Assembly (NCBI GenBank): GCA_015055945.1
Contig: SVHH01000001.1
Location: forward strand, 62,001-126,000
From: Clostridiales bacterium
Lineage (GTDB): Bacteria > Bacillota > Clostridia > Christensenellales > Borkfalkiaceae
Length of the DNA: 64,000 nucleotides
Direction: 5' to 3'
Shown piece after piece: positions 43,837 through 52,608 of the stretch. The notes beneath the pieces are model-generated. The model worked only from the letters and a program-made list of their open reading frames with translations. It did not search any database and had not been told where the DNA came from. Numbering within the stretch: position 1 is the first letter of the stretch; every line of letters begins with the position of its first letter. The position numbers were made by a program, and so were the translations under genes.

Positions 43837-44931
43837 TTAATCCTCCAAATCATTACGGGTAAGCCCGTAAACGTTTCCACTCTTAACGACAAGCCCTTTA
43901 ATTTCAAGCACGGAAAGGAGTGGAGTTATTTCAAACACTTGCTTTGAAAGCGCAGTGCATAATTTTTCAATATGAAGTGAACCGTCTTTTAAGAGTGCAA
44001 CGATTTGCTTTTCTTCATCGGTTAATTTAACGTTTTCTTTTTTCGCCGTTTTAACGTAAAAATCTAAGATGTCTTGCGGGGTGTCGGTAAGCAGCGCGCC
44101 TTTCTTTATAAGGTCGTTGCACCCTGCTCCGCTAGGGATATCTACGCTATACGGAATAGCGAATAAATCTTTGCCAAAATCGTTTGCGTATTCCGCGGTA
44201 TAAAGCGTTCCGCTAGTCTTTCCACCGCTCACTATAAGCACGCCTTTTGAAAGCCCTGCAATAAGCCTATTCCTTACAGGAAAGTGAAAGGGTTTTGGAA
44301 TAGTTTCGGGCGGATATTCACTTAACACTAACCCGTTTTCAGCAACGCGGTTAATTATTTCCGAGTGGCTCTTGGGGTAAATATTATCAAGTCCACCAGC
44401 AATAATCGATACGGCTACCCCACCGTTATCAAGTGCCGTGGTAAGCACCGTTTTATCAACGCCTTCAGCAATACCAGTTATCAAAGTAAAACCCGCGCCT
44501 GCAAGTTCTAATGCATATCTTTGAGTAATCTTAATCGATATAGGTAAACTCTTTCTACTGCCGACTATACCGAAAGTGTCGCTGTTTAAAACAGATAAGT
44601 CGCCCTTATAATACAAAACGAGCGGCGGGCAAGTAATATTTAGTAGTGCACTTGGGTAATCTTCGGAAAAGTAAGTGGTTATAAAAATATTTTTCTTTTC
44701 AAGTTCGAAAAATATATTTTCTATATATTCGTTAGTTGCCGAATTTTTAATCGTACGGTATTCATTTTCACCCACCGCGGATGAAATATACCTTTCACAC
44801 TCTTTAATATAACTCTCTATATCAAGGTTTTCGGGCGCGTCTAAAAGCAATTGATACTTAAACTTATATTCAAGTCCCAAAAAACTGTCTAAAAATACGG
44901 CTAATTTTTCTATTTTAGAATAATTTTTCAT
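43837..44931 (-). CDS. dprA: DNA processing protein DprA
   Basis: 364 aa. Rossmann-type core with GIVGSRK, GIAEGVDKT and IAGGLDNIYPKSH, an N-terminal helical part and a C-terminal winged-helix segment. DprA loads RecA on incoming single strands during transformation. Followed by topA and preceded by the yifB/comM homologue, a common pairing. Confidence 0.95.
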   Translation of the reverse strand: MKNYSKIEKLAVFLDSFLGLEYKFKYQLLLDAPENLDIESYIKECERYISSAVGENEYRTIKNSATNEYIENIFFELEKKNIFITTYFSEDYPSALLNITCPPLVLYYKGDLSVLNSDTFGIVGSRKSLPISIKITQRYALELAGAGFTLITGIAEGVDKTVLTTALDNGGVAVSIIAGGLDNIYPKSHSEIINRVAENGLVLSEYPPETIPKPFHFPVRNRLIAGLSKGVLIVSGGKTSGTLYTAEYANDFGKDLFAIPYSVDIPSGAGCNDLIKKGALLTDTPQDILDFYVKTAKKENVKLTDEEKQIVALLKDGSLHIEKLCTALSKQVFEITPLLSVLEIKGLVVKSGNVYGLTRNDLED

Positions 44932-44932
44932 C

Positions 44933-46456
44933 TTATAACATTCCGTCGGAATGGCGATAACTTATCGCTTCCAAAATGTGTTCGGGGCGAATATCATCGT
45001 AAAGCGCCATATCCGCTATAGTTCTTGCGACCTTTATAATACGACTTCTTGCACGGGGTGATAAATGCAAAGTATCGTAAGCGTTCTTTAATATTTGTTC
45101 ACACTCGTTAGAGAGTTTACAATACTTCTTAATGTGTTTTTCGCCCATATCGCTGTTAGTTAAAATTCCGTCGTTCTTAAAGCGTTCTTTTTGGATAAGG
45201 CGTGTTCTATTTACCCTTGCCCTAATATCTTTTGAACTCTCTGCAAGTTCATCATCGGTAAGTTCTGAATATTTTACGCTGTCAACTTCCACTTGAATAT
45301 CAATTCTATCGAGAAGCGGCCCAGAAATTTTAGCCTTATATTTTGCAATCATTGCGGGTGAACAAGTGCACACTTTATCCGCGCTGCCGTAATTTCCGCA
45401 AGGGCACGGATTCATTGAGCCGCAAAGCATAAAGTTTGCGGGGTATTCAACAGAGCCCGTTGCGCGTGAAACGCTAATCACTCCGTCTTCTAAAGGCTGG
45501 CGCAACGATTCTAAAGTAGAACGATTATACTCAGGCATTTCGTCAAGGAAAAGTACTCCGTTATGTGCAAGTGAAATCTCACCCGGTCTTAAGTTGTGGC
45601 TACCACCAGTCATAGCAACGGTTGAAGCCGTGTGGTGCGGGCTTCTAAACGGACGCGCAAAAACAATACCGTCACAATCTTTAAGCATACCTGCAACTGA
45701 GTGAATTTTTGTTGTTTCAAGCGCTTCCGAAAAGGTCATATCAGGCATAATGGTCGGTATGCACTTTGCAAGCATAGTTTTACCAGTACCGGGCGCACCT
45801 ACGAACAACACGTTGTGTCCACCAGATACAGCAACTTCCAACGCGCGCTTTGCAACCTTTTGACCTTTAACGAGTGCCATGTCGCTATCGTAACAATTTT
45901 GAACTGCTGAAGTTACGTATTCCTTATGTTTAATAGGCTCTAAAACTTTAAGCCCTGAAAAATGGTCTACAACTTCTTTTAAACTTTGTGCTGCAATAAC
46001 TTCTATACCGTGCACGTAAGATGCTTCCACTTCGTTCGCCTTAGGTAAAATAAACTTTGTATAACCGTCTGATAACGCGGCGATAAGCGTGGGAAGTACG
46101 CCGTTAATTCTTCTTAAACCGCCGTCTAAAGAGAGTTCACCCATAAACACAACGCCGTCCGTTTCCGCAACGAGTTGACCGCTTGATTTAAGCAAGCCCA
46201 CCGCAAGTGCAAGGTCTAATGCAGAACCTTCTTTCTTAATATCCGCGGGCGCAAGATTTACGGTAATCTTTCTAGTGGGAACGGAAAACCCGCTATTTTT
46301 TAACGCTGAGCGAATACGCTCTTTTGATTCTCTAACGGCAGTGTCGGCAAGCCCAACCACGTCAAACGCAGGCAGTCCGTTATTGATATCCGTTTCAACT
46401 TCAACGGCAACGCCTTTTATACCTTGTAATGTAAAACCTAAAACTTTAGAAATCAT
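44933..46456 (-). CDS. YifB/ComM-family AAA+ ATPase (Mg chelatase-like)
   Basis: 507 aa. N-terminal Lon-protease-like domain (about 1-170), Walker A GAPGTGKTML, Mg-chelatase block ISLAHNGVLFLDEMPEY, GSMNPCPCGNYG, and a C-terminal helical domain. ComM in Haemophilus is a hexameric helicase promoting branch migration in transformation. One nt after which dprA begins, so both DNA-uptake-related genes are co-expressed. Confidence 0.95.
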   Translation of the reverse strand: MISKVLGFTLQGIKGVAVEVETDINNGLPAFDVVGLADTAVRESKERIRSALKNSGFSVPTRKITVNLAPADIKKEGSALDLALAVGLLKSSGQLVAETDGVVFMGELSLDGGLRRINGVLPTLIAALSDGYTKFILPKANEVEASYVHGIEVIAAQSLKEVVDHFSGLKVLEPIKHKEYVTSAVQNCYDSDMALVKGQKVAKRALEVAVSGGHNVLFVGAPGTGKTMLAKCIPTIMPDMTFSEALETTKIHSVAGMLKDCDGIVFARPFRSPHHTASTVAMTGGSHNLRPGEISLAHNGVLFLDEMPEYNRSTLESLRQPLEDGVISVSRATGSVEYPANFMLCGSMNPCPCGNYGSADKVCTCSPAMIAKYKAKISGPLLDRIDIQVEVDSVKYSELTDDELAESSKDIRARVNRTRLIQKERFKNDGILTNSDMGEKHIKKYCKLSNECEQILKNAYDTLHLSPRARSRIIKVARTIADMALYDDIRPEHILEAISYRHSDGML

Positions 46457-46571
46457 TTTTTAGAGCAAGTAACTTCCTTTTTTATAAAACACACACTCTA
46501 TATATAATGTATAGAGCATATCACGATAATTATATATTATTTTTTTGTAAAAGTAAAACGAATAAAAGCAT

Positions 46572-46606
46572 AAAAAAAGAACTTACTGAAAAATCAGTAA
46601 GTTCTT
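46572..46606 (-). terminator. Terminator of rplS
   Basis: Stem aagaacttactga / tcagtaagttctt with seven T residues on the minus strand. It separates rplS from the yifB-dprA-topA unit. Confidence 0.85.
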
Positions 46607-46622
46607 AACGTCTTTTAGAAAA

Positions 46623-46970
46623 CTATCTTTTAATTTCTTTAACCTTAGCAGCCTTACCAGTACGAGCGCGCAAGTAGTAGAGTTTTGCTCTGCGAACTTT
46701 ACCGTGTCTAACAACTTGGATGTCAGCAACCTTAGGTGAGTGGATGGGGAAAGTTTTTTCGACGCCTACGCCGAAAGAAAGTCTTCTTACGGTGAAGGTT
46801 TCACTAATACCGCCGTGCTTTCTTGCAATAACGATACCTTCGAATGCTTGCAATCTTTCTCTATCGCCTTCGATAACCTTGATCATTACTCTTACGGTAT
46901 CGCCAACGTTGAATTCAGGAATGCTAGTTTTTACGTTTTCTTGATTGATGGCTTCAATAATTTTATTCAT
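46623..46970 (-). CDS. rplS: 50S ribosomal protein L19
   Basis: 115 aa. [35 protein letters not shown] and [16 protein letters not shown] are classic L19. Its own -10 (TATAAT at 47049-47054 on the minus strand) and a leader of about 70 nt precede it. In Bacillus rplS follows trmD; here it sits after yraN, so it has been relocated or displaced. Confidence 0.98.
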   Translation of the reverse strand: MNKIIEAINQENVKTSIPEFNVGDTVRVMIKVIEGDRERLQAFEGIVIARKHGGISETFTVRRLSFGVGVEKTFPIHSPKVADIQVVRHGKVRRAKLYYLRARTGKAAKVKEIKR

Positions 46971-47045
46971 TTGCTTTTACCTCCGTTTAAATTAACGTTC
47001 ATTGTCATTTTTAATATCTTTTACGCAAGAGGAACGTCCAAAGCG
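46971..47045 (-). other. rplS leader
   Basis: About 70-nt leader between the -10 and the ATG, with a possible short stem (gacgc / gcgt). A ribosomal-protein leader that binds L19 is known in some Firmicutes, but I cannot match its consensus here. Confidence 0.3.
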
Positions 47046-47086
47046 TCTATTATAATAACATATTTTTAAGTTTAACGCAAGCGTTT

Positions 47087-47452
47087 TTACATAGAAAATG
47101 CATCAATTATATGATTTATTTCACCATTTTCTATTTCCACCACGTCAAACCTACAAGGCACGTCAAGTTTTTTCTCTCTTTGTAAAAATTCCGCCGCAAC
47201 CTTATAGTATTTTTCTTGTTTTCTTTGAGTAACCGCTTCACTCGGCGCACCGAATTCGTCGCCCGATCTCGTCTTTACTTCAACGAAAACTATATACTCT
47301 TTATCCTTTGCGATTAAATCAATTTCGCCGCAATAAGTTTTGTAGTTGGTTTTAAGTATGGTATAGCCTTTCTTTTTTAAGTATTCTCCTGCTCTCTTTT
47401 CGCCTGCTCTACCCAAAAGTTTTTTATAAAAGTTTTTCTGTGCAATTTGCAA
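47087..47452 (-). CDS. YraN-family (UPF0102) putative endonuclease-like protein
   Basis: 121 aa. LGRAGEKRAGEYLKKKGYTILKTNY, then GEIDLIAKD and VFVEVKTR, the restriction-endonuclease-like core of UPF0102. Function not established. The longest ORF opens with a TTG inside rnhB, overlapping it by 76 nt. The family usually begins a few residues before LGxxGE, so a TTG 11 codons later is an alternative. Confidence 0.88.
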   Translation of the reverse strand: MQIAQKNFYKKLLGRAGEKRAGEYLKKKGYTILKTNYKTYCGEIDLIAKDKEYIVFVEVKTRSGDEFGAPSEAVTQRKQEKYYKVAAEFLQREKKLDVPCRFDVVEIENGEINHIIDAFSM

Positions 47453-48003
47453 GGTCCAATCTCCTTGATTTTGTCTATATGAACTTTCGTTCCATACCCT
47501 TTGTGCTTTTCAAAAGCGTATTCGGGATATTCTTTGGCAAATTCTATCATAAGGTTATCCCTATAAACCTTTGCTAAAATTGACGCGCAACCTATCGTAT
47601 GGCTCTTAGCGTCGCCCTTAATTAAGTATTCCGCATTAATACTTAGTCCAGTGTCAACACCGTCTACAAGCGTTATATCGGGCTTAATTTCTAACCCTTC
47701 AACTGCCATCGTCATACATTTTTTAACCGCGTTTAAGATGTTAATTTTGTCAATTTCTTCTTGCCAAACTTCAGCGATGTGATAGCAAACCGCTTTTTGT
47801 TTGATAATTTCGGCTAAAGCGTTGCGCTTTTTTTCGTTTAATTTTTTACTGTCGTCAACGCCTTCAATAATTTGATCTTTGGGCATAATAACCGCGCAAC
47901 AAACCACTGGGCCGGCAAGCGGACCTCTGCCCACTTCGTCTACGCCGGCAACCCATTTTGCGCCGTTATTATAATGCTTTCTTTCGTAATCTAACTTATC
48001 CAT
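47377..48003 (-). CDS. rnhB: Ribonuclease HII
   Basis: 208 aa. VAGVDEVGRGPLAGPVV holds the first catalytic acidic residues, with DSKKL, LVDG and SIVAKV-type (SILAKVYRD) motifs following. It nicks DNA at single ribonucleotides. One nt after rbgA; the 3' end overlaps yraN. Confidence 0.96.
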   Translation of the reverse strand: MDKLDYERKHYNNGAKWVAGVDEVGRGPLAGPVVCCAVIMPKDQIIEGVDDSKKLNEKKRNALAEIIKQKAVCYHIAEVWQEEIDKINILNAVKKCMTMAVEGLEIKPDITLVDGVDTGLSINAEYLIKGDAKSHTIGCASILAKVYRDNLMIEFAKEYPEYAFEKHKGYGTKVHIDKIKEIGPCKLHRKTFIKNFWVEQAKREQENT

Positions 48004-48004
48004 A

Positions 48005-48838
48005 TCAGTCGAGAATAATCTTGCCTATTCTTCCCTTTCTAAAATCATCTACGATAGCGGTTGCACACCTTTCGTAATCATATTCGCCACCGCGGCGCAA
48101 AAACCCCCTACGAACGCATATATCGTCGTAAAGTTCAATGGTCGGGCGTTCTAAATTTTCGATACCGTATTTGTTTTTTAGTGCCTCGGGGTAAGTTTCT
48201 TTTAACTCGTTAAGCAATTCAAACGCAAGGTCGCTAAAGTCGATGTTAGCGTCGTTCATACTGCCTATATAGGCTAGGTGCTTAGCAAGCGTTTGATTTT
48301 CAAACGCAGGGGGCATAGTGCCAGGTGTATCGAGAAGTTCAAGTTCTCTAAGTCTTACCCATTGTTTACCTTTAGTTACACCCGCTTTATTGCCAGTAAC
48401 CGTCTTTTTACCGCCGCAAAGCGCGTTGATAATGGTTGACTTACCAGTGTTAGGTATACCAGCGACCATAACCCTTATAGGCTTAAATACGCCTTTAAGT
48501 TTATTTCTTTCTAACTTATCTTTAAGTAGTGCAAAAATGCGTGAATATAGTAGGTCAACGGCACGCTTATCCATAGCGCTTACCGCAACCGTTTCTTTGC
48601 CTTCTTTAGTAAATTCCGCAATCGTTCTCTTTACGTCCTTAGCATCCACAAGGTCGGTTTTATTTAACACGTAAAGAACTTTTTTATTAGTAAAAAGTTT
48701 ATCGAGTTTGGGGTTTAGAGATGCTCTCGGTGCGCGCGCGTCCAAAACGATCATAACGCCGTCAACGGCTTTTACGTTTTCTTCCATCATGCGCATAGCA
48801 GCGGTCATGTGCCCTGGAAACCATTGTAAATGTTTCAT
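48005..48838 (-). CDS. rbgA: Ribosome biogenesis GTPase RbgA (YlqF)
   Basis: 277 aa circularly permuted GTPase: G4 NKTD (around residue 60) precedes G1 GIPNTGKST and G3 DTPG. QWFPGHMTAAMR at the N-terminus is the family hallmark. RbgA is needed for late 50S subunit maturation. Two nt after trmD. Confidence 0.96.
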   Translation of the reverse strand: MKHLQWFPGHMTAAMRMMEENVKAVDGVMIVLDARAPRASLNPKLDKLFTNKKVLYVLNKTDLVDAKDVKRTIAEFTKEGKETVAVSAMDKRAVDLLYSRIFALLKDKLERNKLKGVFKPIRVMVAGIPNTGKSTIINALCGGKKTVTGNKAGVTKGKQWVRLRELELLDTPGTMPPAFENQTLAKHLAYIGSMNDANIDFSDLAFELLNELKETYPEALKNKYGIENLERPTIELYDDICVRRGFLRRGGEYDYERCATAIVDDFRKGRIGKIILD

Positions 48839-48840
48839 CT

Positions 48841-49515
48841 CTATTCTCCTTTCTCTAAAAGGTCGGGACGATTTTTAGCAGTGATTTCCTTAGATTTTTG
48901 CGCACGCCACTCGTCAATTTTGCCATGGTGTCCGCTGGTTAAAACTTCGGGAACTTTTAAGCCCATAAATTCTTGCGGGCGGGTGTAATGCGGATATTCA
49001 AGCATACCGCTTGCAAAACTTTCTTGCTCTAAAGATTCACTCTTTATAACGCCGTCAATATATCTTGCAACCGCGTCTACAACCGCCATTGCGGGAATTT
49101 CTCCACCAGTCAAAACAAAGTCGCCTATAGATAATTCTTCATCAATAAATAAGTCGATTACCCTTTGGTCAACGCCTTCGTAATGACCGCAAAGGAGCAA
49201 AATTCTATCTAGTTTACTAAACTCTATAACAACTTCTTGCTTAAACACTCTGCCACGGGGTGAAAGAAAAATTCTTTTCGCTTCGTGGTTGGGGTCAACC
49301 GCCTTAATAGCATCTGCAATAGGTTGTGGCATCATAACCATACCCGCACCGCCGCCAAAAGGCGTATCGTCACACTTTTTGTGTTTATCAAGCGTGTAAT
49401 CTCTTATATCAACGATATTGATTTCAAGTTTACCGCTGTCCACGGCCCTACCGATTATGCTGGTTTTTAAGGGCGCAAACATTTCTGGGAAAAGAGTTAA
49501 AACGTCAATCTTCAT
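48841..49515 (-). CDS. trmD: tRNA (guanine37-N1)-methyltransferase TrmD
   Basis: 224 aa from ATG 49515 (MKIDVLTLFPEMF); the ORF-track TTG six codons earlier is unlikely. SPOUT-fold knot with LLCGHYEGVDQRV and GDFVLTGGE for S-adenosylmethionine. It methylates G37 and prevents frameshifting. The start overlaps rimM by 11 nt. Confidence 0.97.
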   Translation of the reverse strand: MKIDVLTLFPEMFAPLKTSIIGRAVDSGKLEINIVDIRDYTLDKHKKCDDTPFGGGAGMVMMPQPIADAIKAVDPNHEAKRIFLSPRGRVFKQEVVIEFSKLDRILLLCGHYEGVDQRVIDLFIDEELSIGDFVLTGGEIPAMAVVDAVARYIDGVIKSESLEQESFASGMLEYPHYTRPQEFMGLKVPEVLTSGHHGKIDEWRAQKSKEITAKNRPDLLEKGE

Positions 49516-50014
49516 AGCAAGACACCTCGTCAAGTCGCTCTTTAATTACAGTAATTTGTTTACTTTCAATATCGACCTTTTTCACAACTGCATTAAGGAA
49601 GGGAAAACGCATAATTCTATTATCGGTGCACTTTACCGTAAACACGTCCGTGCGCGCGGAGAAAATATCGGTAACTTCGCCTATCGTTTGCCCTTGTTCG
49701 GTAACGATATTGCAGCCGATGATATCCACTATAAAATATCTGCCTTCTTCAAGCGGAAGGGCGTTTTCTCTAGTAACGCACAAAAACTTACCGCGGAAAG
49801 TTTCCGCAGTATTTCTGTCGGGAATACCCGCCAACGACAAAAAGACCGTATCACCACCAATAACGGCTTTTATAACACGGTAAGTTTTATCGTCAATAAT
49901 AACTTCTTTAAGATTTTTAAAACGGTTGATATCGTCAGTTAAAGGCTGAACTTTTACTTCACCCTTAATGCCTTGTGGCTTAACGATAAGCCCGATTTTT
50001 AAGTTTTGTTGCAT
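49505..50014 (-). CDS. rimM: 16S rRNA processing protein RimM
   Basis: 169 aa. N-terminal RimM barrel (IVKPQGIKGEVKVQPLTDD) and C-terminal PRC-barrel (EGRYFIVDIIGCNI ... FPFLNAVVKKVD). It assists 30S head maturation with S19. Coupled to trmD. Confidence 0.95.
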   Translation of the reverse strand: MQQNLKIGLIVKPQGIKGEVKVQPLTDDINRFKNLKEVIIDDKTYRVIKAVIGGDTVFLSLAGIPDRNTAETFRGKFLCVTRENALPLEEGRYFIVDIIGCNIVTEQGQTIGEVTDIFSARTDVFTVKCTDNRIMRFPFLNAVVKKVDIESKQITVIKERLDEVSCYED

Positions 50015-50043
50015 TTTTCAAAAAAGGTAGAAAAACGGGGAAA

Positions 50044-50289
50044 TTAAATGTTTTCCCCGCGTTCCTTGATTTCAATATTATACTTTTTGTTTTCTTTCTG
50101 AGAGCCAGCACGAACAAGGGTACGGAGCGCCTTAGCAATTTTGCCTTGACGACCGATAACCTTACCCATATCACTGTCCGAAAGAGTAATGGTAACGTTA
50201 ACGGTTTTGCCAGCTTCTTGAACGTCGTATTCGATTTCTTCAGGCTTTTCAGCAAAACGGGTAACTACGTATTTAATAAGTTCTAACAT
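50044..50289 (-). CDS. khpA: KH-domain RNA-binding protein KhpA (YlqC)
   Basis: 81 aa. Single KH domain with GKVIGRQGKIAKALRTLV. In Firmicutes it pairs with KhpB/Jag in RNA binding linked to cell-wall growth. Between rpsP and rimM, its canonical place. Confidence 0.93.
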   Translation of the reverse strand: MLELIKYVVTRFAEKPEEIEYDVQEAGKTVNVTITLSDSDMGKVIGRQGKIAKALRTLVRAGSQKENKKYNIEIKERGENI

Positions 50290-50310
50290 AGTTTCTCCTT
50301 AAAAACGGAA

Positions 50311-50607
50311 TTACTTGCTGGACTTACGAACCTTCGTTTTAGCGGGCGAAAGTTTTTCGGGCTTGGGAATAACGCCTTGGTTAACGAGAATGTTCTTAAC
50401 GGTATCAGTAGGTTGAACGCCGTTAGCAAGCCACTTTTTAGCCTTTTCAGCATCGATAACGATTTCTGCGGGGTTAGCGGTGGGGTTATAGTGACCAACT
50501 TTGTCAATATAAGCACCATCACGTGCGTTTCTTGAATCGGTTACAACGATACGGTAGAAGGGAGACTTCTTATCACCCATTCTGGTTAATCTCATTTTTA
50601 CTGCCAT
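50311..50607 (-). CDS. rpsP: 30S ribosomal protein S16
   Basis: 98 aa. [24 protein letters not shown] and GHYNPTANP are diagnostic, with a short basic C-terminal tail. Starts the rpsP-khpA-rimM-trmD-rbgA-rnhB-yraN run. Confidence 0.98.
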   Translation of the reverse strand: MAVKMRLTRMGDKKSPFYRIVVTDSRNARDGAYIDKVGHYNPTANPAEIVIDAEKAKKWLANGVQPTDTVKNILVNQGVIPKPEKLSPAKTKVRKSSK

Positions 50608-50681
50608 TTTTTTGTTCTCCTTAAGTTTGATTTATATATTTTTAATTTTTTTTAATTTTAATAAATTTTGAAGCATAACGC

Positions 50682-50883
50682 CGCTTAAAAGCCACGAAAA
50701 AGTTAAAGGTTTATAAGCAAGTTAGGCAAGGCTCGTTGAATTAGATACTCTTTTTCGAGCACTGTTTTAAGACATAGTTGCAAGTCAGACGCGGAAAACG
50801 AGCATTTTGCGCAGGGCGTGTACTTGTCGTACACAACCAAGAAAAAGCGCAAGTTTTACGTGTATCACGCCGCAAATATGGCT
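50682..50883. repeat. Imperfect-palindrome intergenic element, copy C
   Basis: Between ffh and rpsP. The core (50771-50883) folds on itself: catagttgc / gcaaatatg, then aaaac / gtttt and an apical gtgtac / gtacac around ttgtc, with evenly placed internal mismatches. A further part (50717-50740, gcaagttaggcaaggctcg) resembles copy A. The 11-mer gcttaaaagcc, from the ffh 3' end, is repeated at the far side (50683-50693). No ORF. Confidence 0.6.
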
Positions 50884-52202
50884 TAAAAGCCTTTAAACAT
50901 GCGGCTGTTTTTCATCTGCTTCATCATCACTTTTGTCTGTTCAAACTGCTTTAATAAGCGGTTTACTTCTTGGATAGAAGTGCCGCTACCCTTTGCTATG
51001 CGGTTCTTTCTAGACGAGTTTATAACTGACGGATTTTCACGCTCATACATCGTCATTGACTGGATAATTGCTTTGGTGCGGAGCATTTTCTTTTCATCGA
51101 TATCCGCTTCGCTAATCTTCATTTTACCCATGCCCATGCCGGGGAGCATGCCGAGAATTTCTTTAATACCGCCCATTTTGTTCATCGTTTCAAATTGAGA
51201 GAGATAATCGTCTAAAGTAAAAGAATTTTCTCTAAACTTTTTCTGCATCTTTTGGGCTTGCTCTTCAGTAACCGCTTCTTGCGCCTTTTCAATGAGTGAC
51301 AAAACGTCCCCCATGCCTAAGATACGGTTTGCCATTCTATCGGGATAGAAAGGCTCTAAGTCGCCAAGTTTTTCACCAACTGAACAAAATTTAATGGGCT
51401 TGCCTGTAACCGCTTTCATTGAAAGGGTTGCACCGCCACGAGTGTCCCCGTCAAGTTTAGTTAAAACTAAGCCGGTAACTTCTAGGCGTTTGTTAAAAGT
51501 GTCCGCCACTTCAACGGCAACTTGACCAGTCATTGAGTCAACAACTAGAAGAATTTCAGAAGGATTAACTTCCGCCTTGATATCTTCAAGTTCTTGCATC
51601 AACTGTTCGTCTATTTGTAATCGACCAGCCGTGTCGATAATCACCGTGTCAAAACCAAAAGATTTAGCGTGCGCTACGCCTTCTTTTGCAATTTTTACTG
51701 GATTTCCTTGACCTTTTTCAAAAACCGTGCAGCCAGCCTTTTCCCCAACCACTTTTAATTGATTGATTGCCGCGGGGCGATAAACGTCACAAGCGACCAA
51801 AAGGGGTTTTCTGCCCTGTTTTTTAAGCATCATACCAAGTTTACCAACGAGCGTTGTTTTACCAGCGCCTTGAAGACCAGCCATCATAATAACCGTAGGC
51901 GGGTTTGATGCAAAGTTAAGTTTTGAACCAGTAGAACCCATCAATGCGATAAGTTCTTCATTAACGATTTTAATAACTTGTTGAGTGGGGTTAAGATTTT
52001 TAATAATCTCTTGCCCAACCGCGCGCTCGCTCACCTTTGAAACGAACTCTTTAACGACAGATATATTTACGTCCGCTTCTAAAAGTGCAATGCGCACTTC
52101 ACGCATAGCCGTTTTAATTTCCAACTCGGTAAGTCTACCGTGCTTTGTAAGTTTGGAAAAGATATGATTTAATTTTTCGGAAAGACCTGAAAAAAGTGCC
52201 AT
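50883..52202 (-). CDS. ffh: Signal recognition particle protein Ffh
   Basis: 439 aa. NG GTPase domain (GLQGAGKTTLVGKLG, DTAGRLQIDE, TKLDGDTRGG) and a C-terminal Met-rich M domain that binds SRP RNA and signal sequences. Acts with FtsY (53964). Its start overlaps the ylxM stop by one base. Confidence 0.98.
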   Translation of the reverse strand: MALFSGLSEKLNHIFSKLTKHGRLTELEIKTAMREVRIALLEADVNISVVKEFVSKVSERAVGQEIIKNLNPTQQVIKIVNEELIALMGSTGSKLNFASNPPTVIMMAGLQGAGKTTLVGKLGMMLKKQGRKPLLVACDVYRPAAINQLKVVGEKAGCTVFEKGQGNPVKIAKEGVAHAKSFGFDTVIIDTAGRLQIDEQLMQELEDIKAEVNPSEILLVVDSMTGQVAVEVADTFNKRLEVTGLVLTKLDGDTRGGATLSMKAVTGKPIKFCSVGEKLGDLEPFYPDRMANRILGMGDVLSLIEKAQEAVTEEQAQKMQKKFRENSFTLDDYLSQFETMNKMGGIKEILGMLPGMGMGKMKISEADIDEKKMLRTKAIIQSMTMYERENPSVINSSRKNRIAKGSGTSIQEVNRLLKQFEQTKVMMKQMKNSRMFKGF

Positions 52203-52501
52203 TATCTCAACAAAATCTCCATTAACGCTTTGCGGGTATTTTCATCATTAGTAGTGTTGATAACTTCTTTAAGCAACTTGTTTTTCTCTCTTAACGAGAG
52301 CACCTTTTCATATTCGTCAAGTTTACTTTTAACCTTTTTAACCGCGTTATATACGCTTTGCCTTGAGCCACCTTCTTGCTCTGCAATTTCCGACAACGAT
52401 AAGTCGAATAAATAATGCGATGAGAAAAGTTCCCTTTGCTTTTCGGTTAAAAGTTCTTTATAAATTTCAAAAAGTTCGATATACTCTAAATCTTTTTCCA
52501 T
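52202..52501 (-). CDS. YlxM-family (UPF0122) HTH protein
   Basis: 99 aa. Sigma-70 region-4-like helix-turn-helix (LSEIAEQEGGSRQSVYNAVKKVKSKLDEYE). YlxM is a modulator of the SRP pathway in streptococci and is encoded directly upstream of ffh in most Firmicutes. No Shine-Dalgarno: the ATG follows a hairpin and a T-rich stretch. Confidence 0.93.
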   Translation of the reverse strand: MEKDLEYIELFEIYKELLTEKQRELFSSHYLFDLSLSEIAEQEGGSRQSVYNAVKKVKSKLDEYEKVLSLREKNKLLKEVINTTNDENTRKALMEILLR

Positions 52502-52513
52502 AATAAAAAATGA

Positions 52514-52543
52514 AAGGTGTAAACCTTTTTTGCTTTACACCTT
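52514..52543 (-). promoter_or_regulatory. Hairpin in the ylxM-ffh leader
   Basis: Perfect 10-bp stem aaggtgtaaa / tttacacctt, followed on the minus strand by tcattttttatt and the ATG. Transcription should begin at about 52540, so the leader is essentially this hairpin plus a U-rich tail. It resembles an attenuator or a 5' stabilising stem. Confidence 0.6.
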
Positions 52544-52546
52544 GAT

Positions 52547-52575
52547 ATTATATAGATTTTTCCACGCTATGTCAA
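52547..52575 (-). promoter_or_regulatory. Consensus promoter of the ylxM-ffh operon
   Basis: Minus strand TTGACA (52570-52575), 17-bp spacer, TATAAT (52547-52552), both perfect. Confidence 0.88.
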
Positions 52576-52608
52576 GCGTTTTTGCATAATTCCTAAACGA
52601 TTATACTA

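Noticed and set aside
46971-47086. L19 leader riboregulator upstream of rplS as a confident call
   Set aside because: The gap is long enough, but I could not match a known leader structure by eye; kept only as a low-confidence note.
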